Positions 16,839 through 25,551 of a stretch of 64,000 nucleotides of DNA are shown here, in pieces. Origin of the DNA: Halomonas jincaotanensis (lineage in GTDB: Bacteria; Pseudomonadota; Gammaproteobacteria; Pseudomonadales; Halomonadaceae). The notes beneath the pieces were generated by a model that saw only the letters and a program-made list of their open reading frames with translations, searched no databases and had not been told where the DNA came from. Position 1 is the stretch's first letter; each line of letters starts with the position of its first letter. The stretch lies in contig NZ_JAHCLU010000008.1 in the NCBI RefSeq assembly GCF_018448785.1, forward strand, positions 124,001-188,000, given 5' to 3'. Position numbers and translations under genes: made by a program.

Positions 16839-17429
16839 CTAAAGAACGTCGCAGACCTCATCAAAGGCGAAACGGTCCTGGCGCGGGAAAAGTGACGCGG
16901 TGTCACCGTAGCCGAGGTTGCACAGAAAATTGCTCTTGACCTTGCCGTCCGGCCAGAATTCTTCATCCACGGCGGCGTTGTTGAAGCCCGACATCGGACC
17001 GGAATCCAGCCCTACCGAGCGTGCCGCCAGGATGAAATAGCCACCCTGGATGGAGCTGTTGCGGAAGGCCGTTGAGTTGATGAAGTCCGTCTTGCCCTCA
17101 AATAGCGACTTGGCATCCTTGTTGTGAGAGAACATGCGCGGCAGATGCTCGTAGAACTCGGTGTCGTAGCCGAGAACAGCCACCACGGGCGCCTTCATGG
17201 TCTTTTCCTGATTGGCGGGCATCAGTGCCGGCTTCAAGCGTTCCTTGGCCGCCTGACTTTTCAGGAACAGCACGCGTAGAGGCTGGCAGTTCATGGATGT
17301 CGGACCGAAGTGCATCAGCTCGTAGAGCTCCCGAAGCTTTTCTTCGCCGACGCTCTTGTCCTGCCAGACATTGTGCGTCCGAGCGCCGGTAAACAGGGTT
17401 TCGATAGCGTTCTGATCGATGGCAGTCAT
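16839..17429 (-). CDS. Nitroreductase-family oxidoreductase (RutE/HadB-like)
   Basis: 196-aa FMN oxidoreductase of the nitroreductase fold. The RTHNVWQDKSV start, the FGPTSMNCQPLRVLFL segment (residues about 42-57) and GYGDTASLFPR near the end match the malonic-semialdehyde-reductase/RutE-like subgroup. The other rut genes are absent, so pyrimidine catabolism is not indicated. It is the last gene of the locus that carries hydroxyquinol dioxygenase and maleylacetate reductase, and could reduce an aldehyde, quinone or nitro intermediate there. The substrate is unknown. Confidence 0.75.
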   Translation of the reverse strand: MTAIDQNAIETLFTGARTHNVWQDKSVGEEKLRELYELMHFGPTSMNCQPLRVLFLKSQAAKERLKPALMPANQEKTMKAPVVAVLGYDTEFYEHLPRMFSHNKDAKSLFEGKTDFINSTAFRNSSIQGGYFILAARSVGLDSGPMSGFNNAAVDEEFWPDGKVKSNFLCNLGYGDTASLFPRQDRFAFDEVCDVL

Positions 17430-17473
17430 CTAATTGACCTCTTGTGGAACAGTGGTTTTCTGCGTCGAGACTC

Positions 17474-18334
17474 TCAACTTGCCTTCAAGCCGAAGTCGTA
17501 TTTCAAGTAGCGATAGGGTGTCTGCATGTCCCTTCCATCAGGTGCCTTTCCGGGGGTACGCAGCTGGTAATCCCGGACCAGGGAATCCTTGACGCCAAAG
17601 ACGGCATCGGAATCCAGATAGGGGTCATGCTCGGCAAAGATCTGGGTGACCAAGGTCTCGTAGCCCTCGGTGATCAACATGAAATGCACATGAGCGGGCC
17701 GGTAGGGATGACGTCCTGTGAGCTCCAGCATCTTGCCCACGGGGCCGTCGGTGGGAATCGGGTAGGGTGAAGGCGTCACCGTCCAGAAGGCGAAGCGGCC
17801 CTGCTCGTCGGTCTTGAAGCGAGCCCGCAGGGAGGCACTATCGAGTTCCTTCTGGACATCGTAGAAACCCTCGCTGTCCGACTGCCAGACATCCATGACG
17901 ACATTGGCCAGCGGCTTATTCTGATCATCAAGCACCCGGCCCTCAACGAAGAAGGGCTCGCCCTCCACACCCCAGTCGATGGCGTCTCCCTGACCAGCCT
18001 CGGGTGGATCGGCGACATAGAAGGGGCCCAGCACAGTGCTCTCGGTGATCTGGGGGTTCGACGTCTGGTGATTGATCGCATCGACCAACATCGTCACGCC
18101 CAGGGTATCGGACAGCAGGATGAACTCCTGGCGCTTGTCGTCGCACATCTGCCCGGTTCGGGTCAGGAAATCGATGGCATCAGTCCATTCCTGCTCTGTA
18201 GGTTCCACGTCGCGGAGAAAGGCGTGCAGATGACTCACGAGACTATTCAATACGCTCTTGAGCCGCTCATCCTTACAGCCCGAAAACTGCTCGATCACCG
18301 CATCGGTAATGTTCTCTGCATTCAGGTTTCGCAT
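17474..18334 (-). CDS. Hydroxyquinol 1,2-dioxygenase (intradiol)
   Basis: 286-aa non-heme Fe(III) intradiol dioxygenase. An N-terminal helical domain (to about residue 95, LSDTLGVTMLVDAINHQ) precedes the catalytic domain. The iron ligands are recognisable in GFYDVQ (Tyr), PYPIPTDGPVG (Tyr) and RPAHVHFML (two His). The segment TPSPYPIPTDGPVG and the maleylacetate reductase gene in the same operon point to hydroxyquinol (1,2,4-trihydroxybenzene), giving maleylacetate, rather than catechol; a complete separate catBCA set is also present. The ATG at 18334 was chosen for family length. A hydroxylase that would make hydroxyquinol is not in the window. Confidence 0.85.
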   Translation of the reverse strand: MRNLNAENITDAVIEQFSGCKDERLKSVLNSLVSHLHAFLRDVEPTEQEWTDAIDFLTRTGQMCDDKRQEFILLSDTLGVTMLVDAINHQTSNPQITESTVLGPFYVADPPEAGQGDAIDWGVEGEPFFVEGRVLDDQNKPLANVVMDVWQSDSEGFYDVQKELDSASLRARFKTDEQGRFAFWTVTPSPYPIPTDGPVGKMLELTGRHPYRPAHVHFMLITEGYETLVTQIFAEHDPYLDSDAVFGVKDSLVRDYQLRTPGKAPDGRDMQTPYRYLKYDFGLKAS

Positions 18335-18338
18335 TTCG

Positions 18339-19250
18339 TCATCCCCTTGGAGCACTTTGCAGGGCAGAGAGCCCTGAGAGACGCTCGGTGTGATGGACCG
18401 TGGCGATATAGTCATCCTCGCCGTACCCCGTGCCGATCAGCGAGGCGTAGGCCTCACGCATCTGCGCGGCCAGCGGCACGGGCACGCCGGCACCATGGGC
18501 ACAGCCAAGAATCAGGTCGAGGTCCTTGGCCATCTGCACCGCCGAGAAGGTAGAAGTGAAATCCCGCTCCTTAAGGGGCAGCGCCTTGTACTTGACCATC
18601 GGCGAGCCCACGGCGCTGTCAGCCATCAACTCGAGCATCGCGTCCCATCCGATGTTGCCCTTGCGGGCCATGGCCAGGGCCTCGCCCATCATTCCGGCAC
18701 TCACCGCGATCATCAGGTTGATGGCCAGCTTGGCAAATCGCGCCTGCTCGTCCTCACCCAGCCAGTACTGGGCCTTGGTAAAGCTTTTCATTACCGGTAT
18801 GGCTTGATCCAACGCTTCCCGCGGGCCCGAGACCATCGCCGAGAGCGTGCCTGACTCGGCGGCGACGGGGTTGCCCGACACCGGCGAGCGCAGATAGGCA
18901 ATACCCTTCTCCCCGGCGGCGGCGGCCACTCGAGCGGAGGCCTCGATGCTGACGGTACTGGTCTCGATCATCACGCTACCCGGCGCCATCTTCTCGATCA
19001 GATCGCCCGAGTTGAGCGCCAGGCCGAGCAGGGCCTTGTCATCGGGAATCGAGACGAACACCAGCGTGCAGCCCTCGATGGCGGAGGCAAGATCCGCGTG
19101 GACGCGGATCCCGACGCCCTCGGCCAGCGCCATCCGCTGGGCGCTGAGGTCATAGCCCTGAACGGAGTGTCCGGCGCCGACGATCCTAGCGGCCATGGGC
19201 AGGCCGAGCTTGCCCAGGCCAATCCAGGCGACCCTGGTGGTGGTTGTCAT
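18339..19250 (-). CDS. 3-hydroxyisobutyrate dehydrogenase-family NAD(P) oxidoreductase
   Basis: 303-aa beta-hydroxyacid dehydrogenase. The Rossmann motif GLGKLGLPMA is at residues 11-20, the substrate loop SPVSGNPVAAESGTLSAMVSG at about 122-142, and the catalytic lysine is Lys174 (FAKLAINLM). The family covers 3-hydroxyisobutyrate, tartronate semialdehyde and other beta-hydroxy acids. Its stop is 4 nt from the dioxygenase start and its start overlaps the amidohydrolase stop by 4 nt, so it is tightly bound to this pathway. The substrate is unknown. Confidence 0.82.
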   Translation of the reverse strand: MTTTTRVAWIGLGKLGLPMAARIVGAGHSVQGYDLSAQRMALAEGVGIRVHADLASAIEGCTLVFVSIPDDKALLGLALNSGDLIEKMAPGSVMIETSTVSIEASARVAAAAGEKGIAYLRSPVSGNPVAAESGTLSAMVSGPREALDQAIPVMKSFTKAQYWLGEDEQARFAKLAINLMIAVSAGMMGEALAMARKGNIGWDAMLELMADSAVGSPMVKYKALPLKERDFTSTFSAVQMAKDLDLILGCAHGAGVPVPLAAQMREAYASLIGTGYGEDDYIATVHHTERLSGLSALQSAPRG

Positions 19251-20626
19251 GATGATGTCTCCTGTTTTGCCCGTGTCTCTCGCTCGCGTGACTGCAGTTC
19301 GGCATAGATGCGGTGGCCGGAGACCTCGAGCTGCCTGATACCGTCCTCCACGTCTTCGAGAAACTTGCCGTTTCGTTTGTAGAATTCACCCGCCACCATG
19401 ACGCTGTCGACATTGGCGAGGCTCGCCTGCATGACCACGCTCGAGACTGGGTCGCTGACGGGCTGCATGTTCAGAAGCGCCGTGTCCAGCAGCACGATGT
19501 CGGCCTGCTTGCCCGGTGACAGGCTGCCGATGCGCGCGTCGAGGCCGAGTGCGCGGGCCCCGTCGATGGTGATCCATTCCATCGCCTCGCGGGTGCGGAT
19601 GGTGGAGGTGTCAGGGATGCTGCCCTGCTCGCGTCGCGAGGCGTCGTTATCTAGCGAGCGCTGCATGCCCAGCGCCATGCGGGCCACCGTGAACATGTCG
19701 CCCGATATCACCGACTCGAGATCCACGCCCAGCGAGACCACACCGCCGTGTCGGCGAACATGGCCGGTGATCGGGAAGCCATGCCCCTGGGTCATCTCAT
19801 TTTCCGGCGCGATGGAGAAGGTCACGCCCTGCTCGCAGAAGCGGGCCAGCTGGCCGTCGTCCAGGCTTTGCCCGTGCACGATATTGATGTCAGGACCCAG
19901 CAGCCCTTGCTCCTCTATCACATCCCAACCGCCGGGACTGACGGCCTTGCCGCCACCTTGGTGCATAGAGGCCACCAGGCCGAACTCCTTGGCTAATTCG
20001 AAATCGTGAAGGCTGACGTCGAGAGTGGAGTAATGCGGCCCAAGGATGGCCAGCCCCAGGGTCACGCGTCCGTCGGGGTCGCCCAGCGGGCCGGCGAGCA
20101 GCCGCTCGACCTCGCCGCGGGGATGCGGAATCTCGCTGAAATGCGGCTGGCCCGGCTTGGGGTCGGGCTTGGGGGAGCCATGGAAGAAAACTGCGCGGAT
20201 GCCCGAGGCCTGTAACCCCTCGACCGCCGCATCGGTGTGCGCCGACGTCGGATTGTTGTGGCACCAGTCGCCCAGAGTGGTGGTGCCACAGTTGAGCTGG
20301 TTGAGCGCGCCCATACGGGTGGCGATGTAAATGTCGTCAGGGGTGAACAGCGCCGCTAAACCGCGATGCACATGGCCGAAGTACTCGAGCAGCGTCCAGT
20401 TGGCGGCGACACCGCGCAGGGCCGTCTGCCAGGTATGCATGTGGGCATTGACCAGACCAGGGATCAGGATGCCCCCCCGGCAGTCGACCACCTCAGCCCC
20501 CTTCGACGGCAGGTCATGGCCAATGTCCAGGATACGATCGTCTTCCACCAGCACCTGGCCGTCGGTAAGGTCGCCGATCTCTGGGTCCATGGTTACCACG
20601 GTGGCATTGGTCAGCAGGGTCTTCAT
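19247..20626 (-). CDS. Amidohydrolase-family protein (ATZ/TRZ-like) lacking the usual deaminase glutamate
   Basis: 459-aa metal hydrolase. The amidohydrolase metal ligands are His62 and His64 (AHMHTW), His222 (SMHQGGG), His251 (VHGQSL) and Asp302 (GVDLES). In deaminases of the ATZ/TRZ group the third-histidine motif is HxxE; here the corresponding residue is Gly225, so an ordinary ring deamination mechanism is doubtful. The N- and C-terminal strands form the small beta-sandwich. It overlaps maleylacetate reductase and the dehydrogenase by 4 nt each. It may process the imported compound upstream of hydroxyquinol; the reaction is unknown. Confidence 0.8.
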   Translation of the reverse strand: MKTLLTNATVVTMDPEIGDLTDGQVLVEDDRILDIGHDLPSKGAEVVDCRGGILIPGLVNAHMHTWQTALRGVAANWTLLEYFGHVHRGLAALFTPDDIYIATRMGALNQLNCGTTTLGDWCHNNPTSAHTDAAVEGLQASGIRAVFFHGSPKPDPKPGQPHFSEIPHPRGEVERLLAGPLGDPDGRVTLGLAILGPHYSTLDVSLHDFELAKEFGLVASMHQGGGKAVSPGGWDVIEEQGLLGPDINIVHGQSLDDGQLARFCEQGVTFSIAPENEMTQGHGFPITGHVRRHGGVVSLGVDLESVISGDMFTVARMALGMQRSLDNDASRREQGSIPDTSTIRTREAMEWITIDGARALGLDARIGSLSPGKQADIVLLDTALLNMQPVSDPVSSVVMQASLANVDSVMVAGEFYKRNGKFLEDVEDGIRQLEVSGHRIYAELQSRERETRAKQETSS

Positions 20627-21702
20627 GATTCGATGGCCTCCCTTGGCGTTGGACGAATGCCGGCATGCGCATCGCTCAGCAGGCGATGGATGGCGTCAGC
20701 CTCTATCGCGCGTGGATTCCAGTAGGGGTTGCGCGTGGCCATCTCGGTGGCCCTGTCGATATCGCGCGCCTGCATGCCGATATCCTGCAGCGCCAAGGGA
20801 GCCCCCACCGCGCTTGCCAGGTCATGGAGCCCGCCGGCAGCATCGCGCGTGCCCAGCGCCCGGGCGATGCGGGCCATCGCCTCCGGTGCCGCCTCGGCGT
20901 TATAGGCCACGGCGTGGGGCAGCACGATGGTATGCGTCTCGGCATGGGGCAGGTCGAAGGAGCCGCCCAGGGTGTGGCAGAGCTTGTGATGCAGCGACAT
21001 CCCGACGGAGCCGAGGCAGGCACCGCACAGCCAGGCGCCATAGAGGGCATCCGAGCGGGCCTGATGGTCACCGGGGTTGTCGGCGATGATCGGCAGGCTA
21101 CGGGCGAGTGCGGCAATGCCCTCTTCCGCCATCAGCGAGATGACCGGGTTGCGATCCTGGGCGTAGAGTGCTTCCACCGCATGGGCGATGGCGTTGATGC
21201 CGCTGGTGCCGGACATGCCGACGGGCAGGCCCAGCGTCAGGTCGACGTCATAGACAACCACCTCGGGCAGCACCTTGAGAGTGCGCTGCGTCGTCTTGAC
21301 GCCATCCTGGGTTTCGCCGAGGATCGGCGTCATCTCGGAACCGGCGTAGGTGGTGGGAACCGCCACCTGCGGAAGATCAGTGCGCAAGGCAATGGCTTTG
21401 CCCAGGCCGATGGTGGAACCGCCACCGATGGCAACCACACCATCGATATCGAGAGAGGCGATGATCGGTAGTGCCTTTTCGGTGACCTCGACCGGGGTGT
21501 GCATCCGGGCCTCGGCGAAGATGCCCGCGCCCCGCTCGCCGAGCTGCTCGAGTACCTGGCGTGCCTGGCCCTCCTGCTCCGGCGTGGAGAGCACCAGCAC
21601 TCGGTGGCAACCCAGCGACGCCACTTCCTCGGCCAGCCGGGAGAGCGTCCCATGACCGAAGATGACCCGTGAAGGCAATCCGTTATAGATGAATGGCGTC
21701 AT
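20623..21702 (-). CDS. Maleylacetate reductase
   Basis: 359-aa iron-containing-alcohol-dehydrogenase-family enzyme that reduces maleylacetate to 3-oxoadipate with NAD(P)H. The nucleotide-binding GGGSTIGLGKA is at about residues 93-103, PTTYAGSEMTPI at about 116-127, and SLHHKLCHTLGG with LPHAETH at about 235-256 are typical of maleylacetate reductases. It is in the same operon as the hydroxyquinol dioxygenase, so the pair completes hydroxyquinol to 3-oxoadipate. Confidence 0.9.
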   Translation of the reverse strand: MTPFIYNGLPSRVIFGHGTLSRLAEEVASLGCHRVLVLSTPEQEGQARQVLEQLGERGAGIFAEARMHTPVEVTEKALPIIASLDIDGVVAIGGGSTIGLGKAIALRTDLPQVAVPTTYAGSEMTPILGETQDGVKTTQRTLKVLPEVVVYDVDLTLGLPVGMSGTSGINAIAHAVEALYAQDRNPVISLMAEEGIAALARSLPIIADNPGDHQARSDALYGAWLCGACLGSVGMSLHHKLCHTLGGSFDLPHAETHTIVLPHAVAYNAEAAPEAMARIARALGTRDAAGGLHDLASAVGAPLALQDIGMQARDIDRATEMATRNPYWNPRAIEADAIHRLLSDAHAGIRPTPREAIES

Positions 21703-21733
21703 GATGGAGTCCTCATTGCTGCCGTGAGTTTCC

Positions 21734-21758
21734 CGTCGCCGCCTCGAAGAAGGCGACG
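21734..21758 (-). other. Intercistronic hairpin between ABC ATPase and maleylacetate reductase
   Basis: CGTCGCC / GGCGACG 7-bp stem with an 11-nt loop in the 96-nt gap. With no T run it is more likely an mRNA processing or stability element separating importer and enzyme expression than a terminator. Confidence 0.35.
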
Positions 21759-21798
21759 CACGTCGTGGTTTCGAAAGGATGAAGGTAACGTGAGCGCG

Positions 21799-23385
21799 TC
21801 AGGGCGCCGCCGCATCATCGGTGGTGACAGCAGCAGCCCTGGGCGCCTTCGTAACCTGCCCGGTGATTGCCTGCACCAGTTCATCCTCGGATACCGCGTC
21901 GCCGTCGAACTCCGCCGTGATCCGTCCGTCATACATAGCGATGATGCGGTTGCTGACGCCGAGGACCTCGGGCATTTCGGAGGAGATCACCAGTACGGCG
22001 TATCCCGATCTCGCCAATTCCTTGATCAGGGCATGAATCTCGGCCTTGGAGCCGACGTCGATCCCCCGGGTCGGCTCGTCCAGAATCAACAGCTTCGGAT
22101 GTGTGTGCAGCCATTTGCCGATGACGATCTTCTGCTGGTTGCCACCGCTGAGGTTGCCGACCTTCTGTCGCCAGCTCGGCGTCTTGATCTTCATCGCTGA
22201 CTGATACTTGTCGTGGACCACTTTCTCGGCACTGGTCTTCATGAACCCCATCGACGACACGCTGCCCAGGGCAGACAGCGTCATGTTGTCGCGACAGTTC
22301 ATCCCCAGGATAAGGCCCTGGTCCTTACGATCCTCCGGTACCAGGGCAATGCCCTTTTCCACCGCCTCATGGCTGGAAAGAATCGTCTGGGCCCTGCCTT
22401 CGAGAAGGATCTCGCCGGCCGAGGGACGGCGCAGCCCGAAGACGGTTTCGGCGACCTCTGACCGTCCCGCCCCCACCAGGCCGTACATGCCGACGATCTC
22501 GCCCTTGCGCACATTAAAGCTCACGTCTTCGAAGACCCCATCCACCGTGAGGTGACGAAGCTCCAGCATGTTCTCCTTGAAATCGTGGGGTTTGCTGGCG
22601 TAGTCGAGTTCGAGGCTGCGACCGATCATCAGTTTGGTGACCTCATCCTCATTGGTCTCAACGGTGTTGACGGTCCCGTTGTATTCGCCGTCCCTGAGCA
22701 CCGTGATCCGCTGGGAAAGATGAAAGATTTCGTCCATGCGATGCGAGATGTAGACGATGCCGACGCCCTGCTCCTGCAGGGTTTTGATGATCTCGTACAA
22801 CACCGGCTTCTCGTGATCGGTCAGGGAGGCGGTCGGCTCGTCGAAGACCACGACCTTGGGGGTGAAGACCAGCGCGCGCGCTATCTCGACCATCTGTTTC
22901 TTGGCAATCGACAGATGACTGACCATATCCCGCGACGTAAAGGAACACTTGAGCCGCTGGAGTATTTCGGTACTGTCCGCGTGCAACTTCTTCCAATCGA
23001 CGCGGTTTCCCCATTTGAGCGGCAGACTGCCCAGATAGATGTTCTCGGCCACCGACATCTCGGGCACCAATGACTGCTCCTGATGAATCAGCACGATGCC
23101 GCTCTTCTTGGCCTGCTTGGGGTTCTCGAAGGACTTTTCTTCCCCCTCGAGAATGATCTTTCCCCCGTTGGGTTGGTGCTTGCCGGCAAGCACCTTCATC
23201 AGCGTCGATTTGCCGGCACCGTTCTCGCCGAGCAGTGCATGCACCTCGCCGGGCCGGACGTCGAAGCTCACCTTATTGAGGGCCACGACACCCGGAAACT
23301 TCTTGGTGATATCGATTAGTGAAAGCACAGGCGCCACTGAACCAGCATGATCGGCAAAATGACGGCTGGAAGCTGACGTCTTCAT
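21799..23385 (-). CDS. Sugar-type (CUT2) ABC importer ATP-binding protein
   Basis: 528-aa ATPase with two nucleotide-binding domains in tandem, as in RbsA/MglA/XylG. The first has Walker A GENGAGKS (about residue 54), signature LSIAKKQ and Walker B VVVFDEPTAS. The second has a degenerate Walker A (GLVGAGRS), LSGGNQQK and LLILDEPTRG. The CUT2 family carries pentoses, hexoses, inositol and autoinducer-2, and also some non-sugars. Its start overlaps the permease stop by 4 nt. Confidence 0.92.
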   Translation of the reverse strand: MKTSASSRHFADHAGSVAPVLSLIDITKKFPGVVALNKVSFDVRPGEVHALLGENGAGKSTLMKVLAGKHQPNGGKIILEGEEKSFENPKQAKKSGIVLIHQEQSLVPEMSVAENIYLGSLPLKWGNRVDWKKLHADSTEILQRLKCSFTSRDMVSHLSIAKKQMVEIARALVFTPKVVVFDEPTASLTDHEKPVLYEIIKTLQEQGVGIVYISHRMDEIFHLSQRITVLRDGEYNGTVNTVETNEDEVTKLMIGRSLELDYASKPHDFKENMLELRHLTVDGVFEDVSFNVRKGEIVGMYGLVGAGRSEVAETVFGLRRPSAGEILLEGRAQTILSSHEAVEKGIALVPEDRKDQGLILGMNCRDNMTLSALGSVSSMGFMKTSAEKVVHDKYQSAMKIKTPSWRQKVGNLSGGNQQKIVIGKWLHTHPKLLILDEPTRGIDVGSKAEIHALIKELARSGYAVLVISSEMPEVLGVSNRIIAMYDGRITAEFDGDAVSEDELVQAITGQVTKAPRAAAVTTDDAAAP

Positions 23386-24353
23386 ATGCTGACTCCCTTG
23401 CTGGCATGGACATTGAGCTTCTGGTCGATGATCAGGACGGAAATCAGGATCACCCCGAGAATCACCAGCACGTAGAAGGCCGGCACCTGCATCATGTTCA
23501 TGCCATTGCGGAGGATGCCGATGGCGAGCACGCCGCCGAGGGTGCCCGTGATGCTGCCGTAACCCCCCGTCAGCTTGGTGCCACCGAGCACCACGGCGGT
23601 GATGGTCCAGAGTTCATAGTCACGCCCCAGGTTGGGCGTTGCCGCCCCCATCTGGGTTGCCAGGAGCACACCCGCCAGGGCGGCGAAGAAGCCCACGATG
23701 ATGAAATTGATCGTCATATGGCGACCGATGCGAATCCCGGCGTCCAGCGCCGCTTCGGCGTTGCCGCCCACGGCGAAGGTGTTGCGACCGTGGCCGGTCT
23801 TCTTCAAGACCAGGTGCATCACCAGGGCGCAGACGAGAAAAATGATGGCCAGCAGGGGAAAGGGGCCGATCGTGGCGGCACCGAAGTCCGAAAAGGCGAA
23901 GTTGGTCGCGTAGAACGATTGTTCCTCGGTGTAGACGAAGATCAGGCCACGGACACCGATCATCGCCCCCAGCGTCACAATGAAGGCGTTGACGCCGGTC
24001 TTCCAGACGATCAGACCATTGATGGCGCCGATAATCAGACCCGACGCCAGGGCCGCTATCACCGCCACCGCCAGGCCGTAGTCTTGCAGCCCCACCGACA
24101 GTGACGCCGCCAGACCCAGGATGGCGCCAACGGAGAGATCGATATTGCCGTTGATCATCACGTAGGTCATGCCCAGCGCAATCAACCCGATGGTCGAGGT
24201 CTGCACCAGAATATTCGTTAGATTGCCGACCGACAGAAAGTAATCGGACATGAAGCTGAAGAAGACGGTAATAACGATGACGAATACCCATATCGGCTGT
24301 ATGAAACCGCCACCCTTGAGAAAACCCTTCACATCAATCATGTTGTTCACCAT
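23382..24353 (-). CDS. CUT2 ABC importer permease 2
   Basis: 323-aa RbsC/XylH-type permease with about ten hydrophobic segments. Family motifs ALGMTYVMINGNIDLSVGA (near residue 60) and GRNTFAVGGNAEAALDAGIR (near 200) are present. The ATG at 24353 lies 2 nt after the stop of permease 1; a second ATG 4 codons on is also possible. The long upstream reading is antisense-frame noise over permease 1. Two different permease genes in one CUT2 system suggest a heterodimer. Confidence 0.9.
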   Translation of the reverse strand: MVNNMIDVKGFLKGGGFIQPIWVFVIVITVFFSFMSDYFLSVGNLTNILVQTSTIGLIALGMTYVMINGNIDLSVGAILGLAASLSVGLQDYGLAVAVIAALASGLIIGAINGLIVWKTGVNAFIVTLGAMIGVRGLIFVYTEEQSFYATNFAFSDFGAATIGPFPLLAIIFLVCALVMHLVLKKTGHGRNTFAVGGNAEAALDAGIRIGRHMTINFIIVGFFAALAGVLLATQMGAATPNLGRDYELWTITAVVLGGTKLTGGYGSITGTLGGVLAIGILRNGMNMMQVPAFYVLVILGVILISVLIIDQKLNVHASKGVSI

Positions 24354-24355
24354 GT

Positions 24356-25366
24356 TCAAGAATGGGTCGTGAGCAGGCGCTTGCGCTTGTTGGCAAGGTC
24401 CAGCCAGACAGCCAGGATGATGATCACCCAGGTGACGAGCCATTGGGTGTAGTAGGGATAGCCCATCAGCAAAAGTCCGTTCTGGATGAAGCCGAGAATC
24501 AGAACCCCTATCACGGTCTTCCAGATGCTCCCGGCGCCGCCCAGGAGGCTGGTACCCCCCAGAATGATCCCCGCCAACACCAGCAACTCGTATCCCTGAC
24601 CCACATTGTTCTGGGAACCCATGACGCGTGACCCCAGCACCAGGGCGGCACAGGCAACGCAGAAGGCCGAGATCAGATAGGTACTGAAGACGCACCAATT
24701 CTTCCTGATACCCGAATAGACGGCGGCCACTGGGTTACCCCCGACGGCGAAAATTCGTCTGCCGTAGCTGGTGTAGGACATGACGATCTGCACGATAATG
24801 GCCAGGACGGCGAAGATGACGACGGGTACCGCAATCCCCGCGACGTAGCCGCGACCGAAGACCGAGAACCAGGTACTGTCCTGGTTGGCGATATCGACGT
24901 TCTGGCCACCGCTATAGATCAGGATGCCGCCCTGGATCGCCGACAGCATCGCCAAGGTCACGATCAGCGAATTCAGCCGCATGAAGCCCACTAGAAAACC
25001 ATTGATTGCCCCTACCAGAAGCGTCAGGGCGAACATGAGAATGATGGCAGTGGTGGGCCCGACCTTGTCGTGGAGATCGACGACCAGCACGGTAGCGAAG
25101 GAAAGCATTGACCCGACCGACAGGTCCAGATTGCCGCCGATGATCACAACGGTCACCCCAACGGCGATGATGCCAATGATCGACGCCTGACGAACCACCG
25201 TCATGATGTTGGACTGCGAGAGAAACTGCTCGGAAAAGAAAGAGAACACCACCATGCTGAGCAGGAAAAAGATCAAGATTCCCTGAGCCGACAGAAAACT
25301 CAACAGGCCCGACTTGCTTACCCCACCAAACATCAAACGATTATTGCCTTGTTCTGCAGTAGCCAT
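24356..25366 (-). CDS. CUT2 ABC importer permease 1
   Basis: 336-aa RbsC-type permease. Motifs AVGVTVVIIGGNLDLSVGS (near residue 75) and GRRIFAVGGNPVAAVYSGIR (near 220) identify the family. The ATG at 25366 is preferred over one 18 codons earlier because an AGGTGA ribosome site lies 5 nt before it. It lies between the binding-protein gene and the second permease. Confidence 0.9.
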   Translation of the reverse strand: MATAEQGNNRLMFGGVSKSGLLSFLSAQGILIFFLLSMVVFSFFSEQFLSQSNIMTVVRQASIIGIIAVGVTVVIIGGNLDLSVGSMLSFATVLVVDLHDKVGPTTAIILMFALTLLVGAINGFLVGFMRLNSLIVTLAMLSAIQGGILIYSGGQNVDIANQDSTWFSVFGRGYVAGIAVPVVIFAVLAIIVQIVMSYTSYGRRIFAVGGNPVAAVYSGIRKNWCVFSTYLISAFCVACAALVLGSRVMGSQNNVGQGYELLVLAGIILGGTSLLGGAGSIWKTVIGVLILGFIQNGLLLMGYPYYTQWLVTWVIIILAVWLDLANKRKRLLTTHS

Positions 25367-25514
25367 ATTGCTCACCTGCCTTGATACCGCCTTGTGCTTT
25401 TTACTGCCTATCGCCGACAAACAGATATCTAACTATCAGCGATGGCAGACTTAACACCGGAAACAAAAAACTCATGCATCCGATGGAAAAGACAAGGCGC
25501 ATTGACAAAGGATT

Positions 25515-25535
25515 GCTCACGAACTGTTCGCGAGC
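25515..25535 (-). other. Intercistronic stem-loop after the binding-protein gene
   Basis: A near-perfect dyad GCTCACGAAC / GTTCGCGAGC (9 of 10 pairs) 17 nt past the binding-protein stop. Hairpins here commonly protect the binding-protein message and reduce downstream permease expression. Confidence 0.5.
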
Positions 25536-25551
25536 CGCGAATCCTGACGCA

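Noticed and set aside
16839..17429. RutE-like nitroreductase as a sign of pyrimidine degradation
   Set aside because: No rutA, rutB, rutC, rutD, rutF or rutG gene is nearby; the context is hydroxyquinol metabolism.
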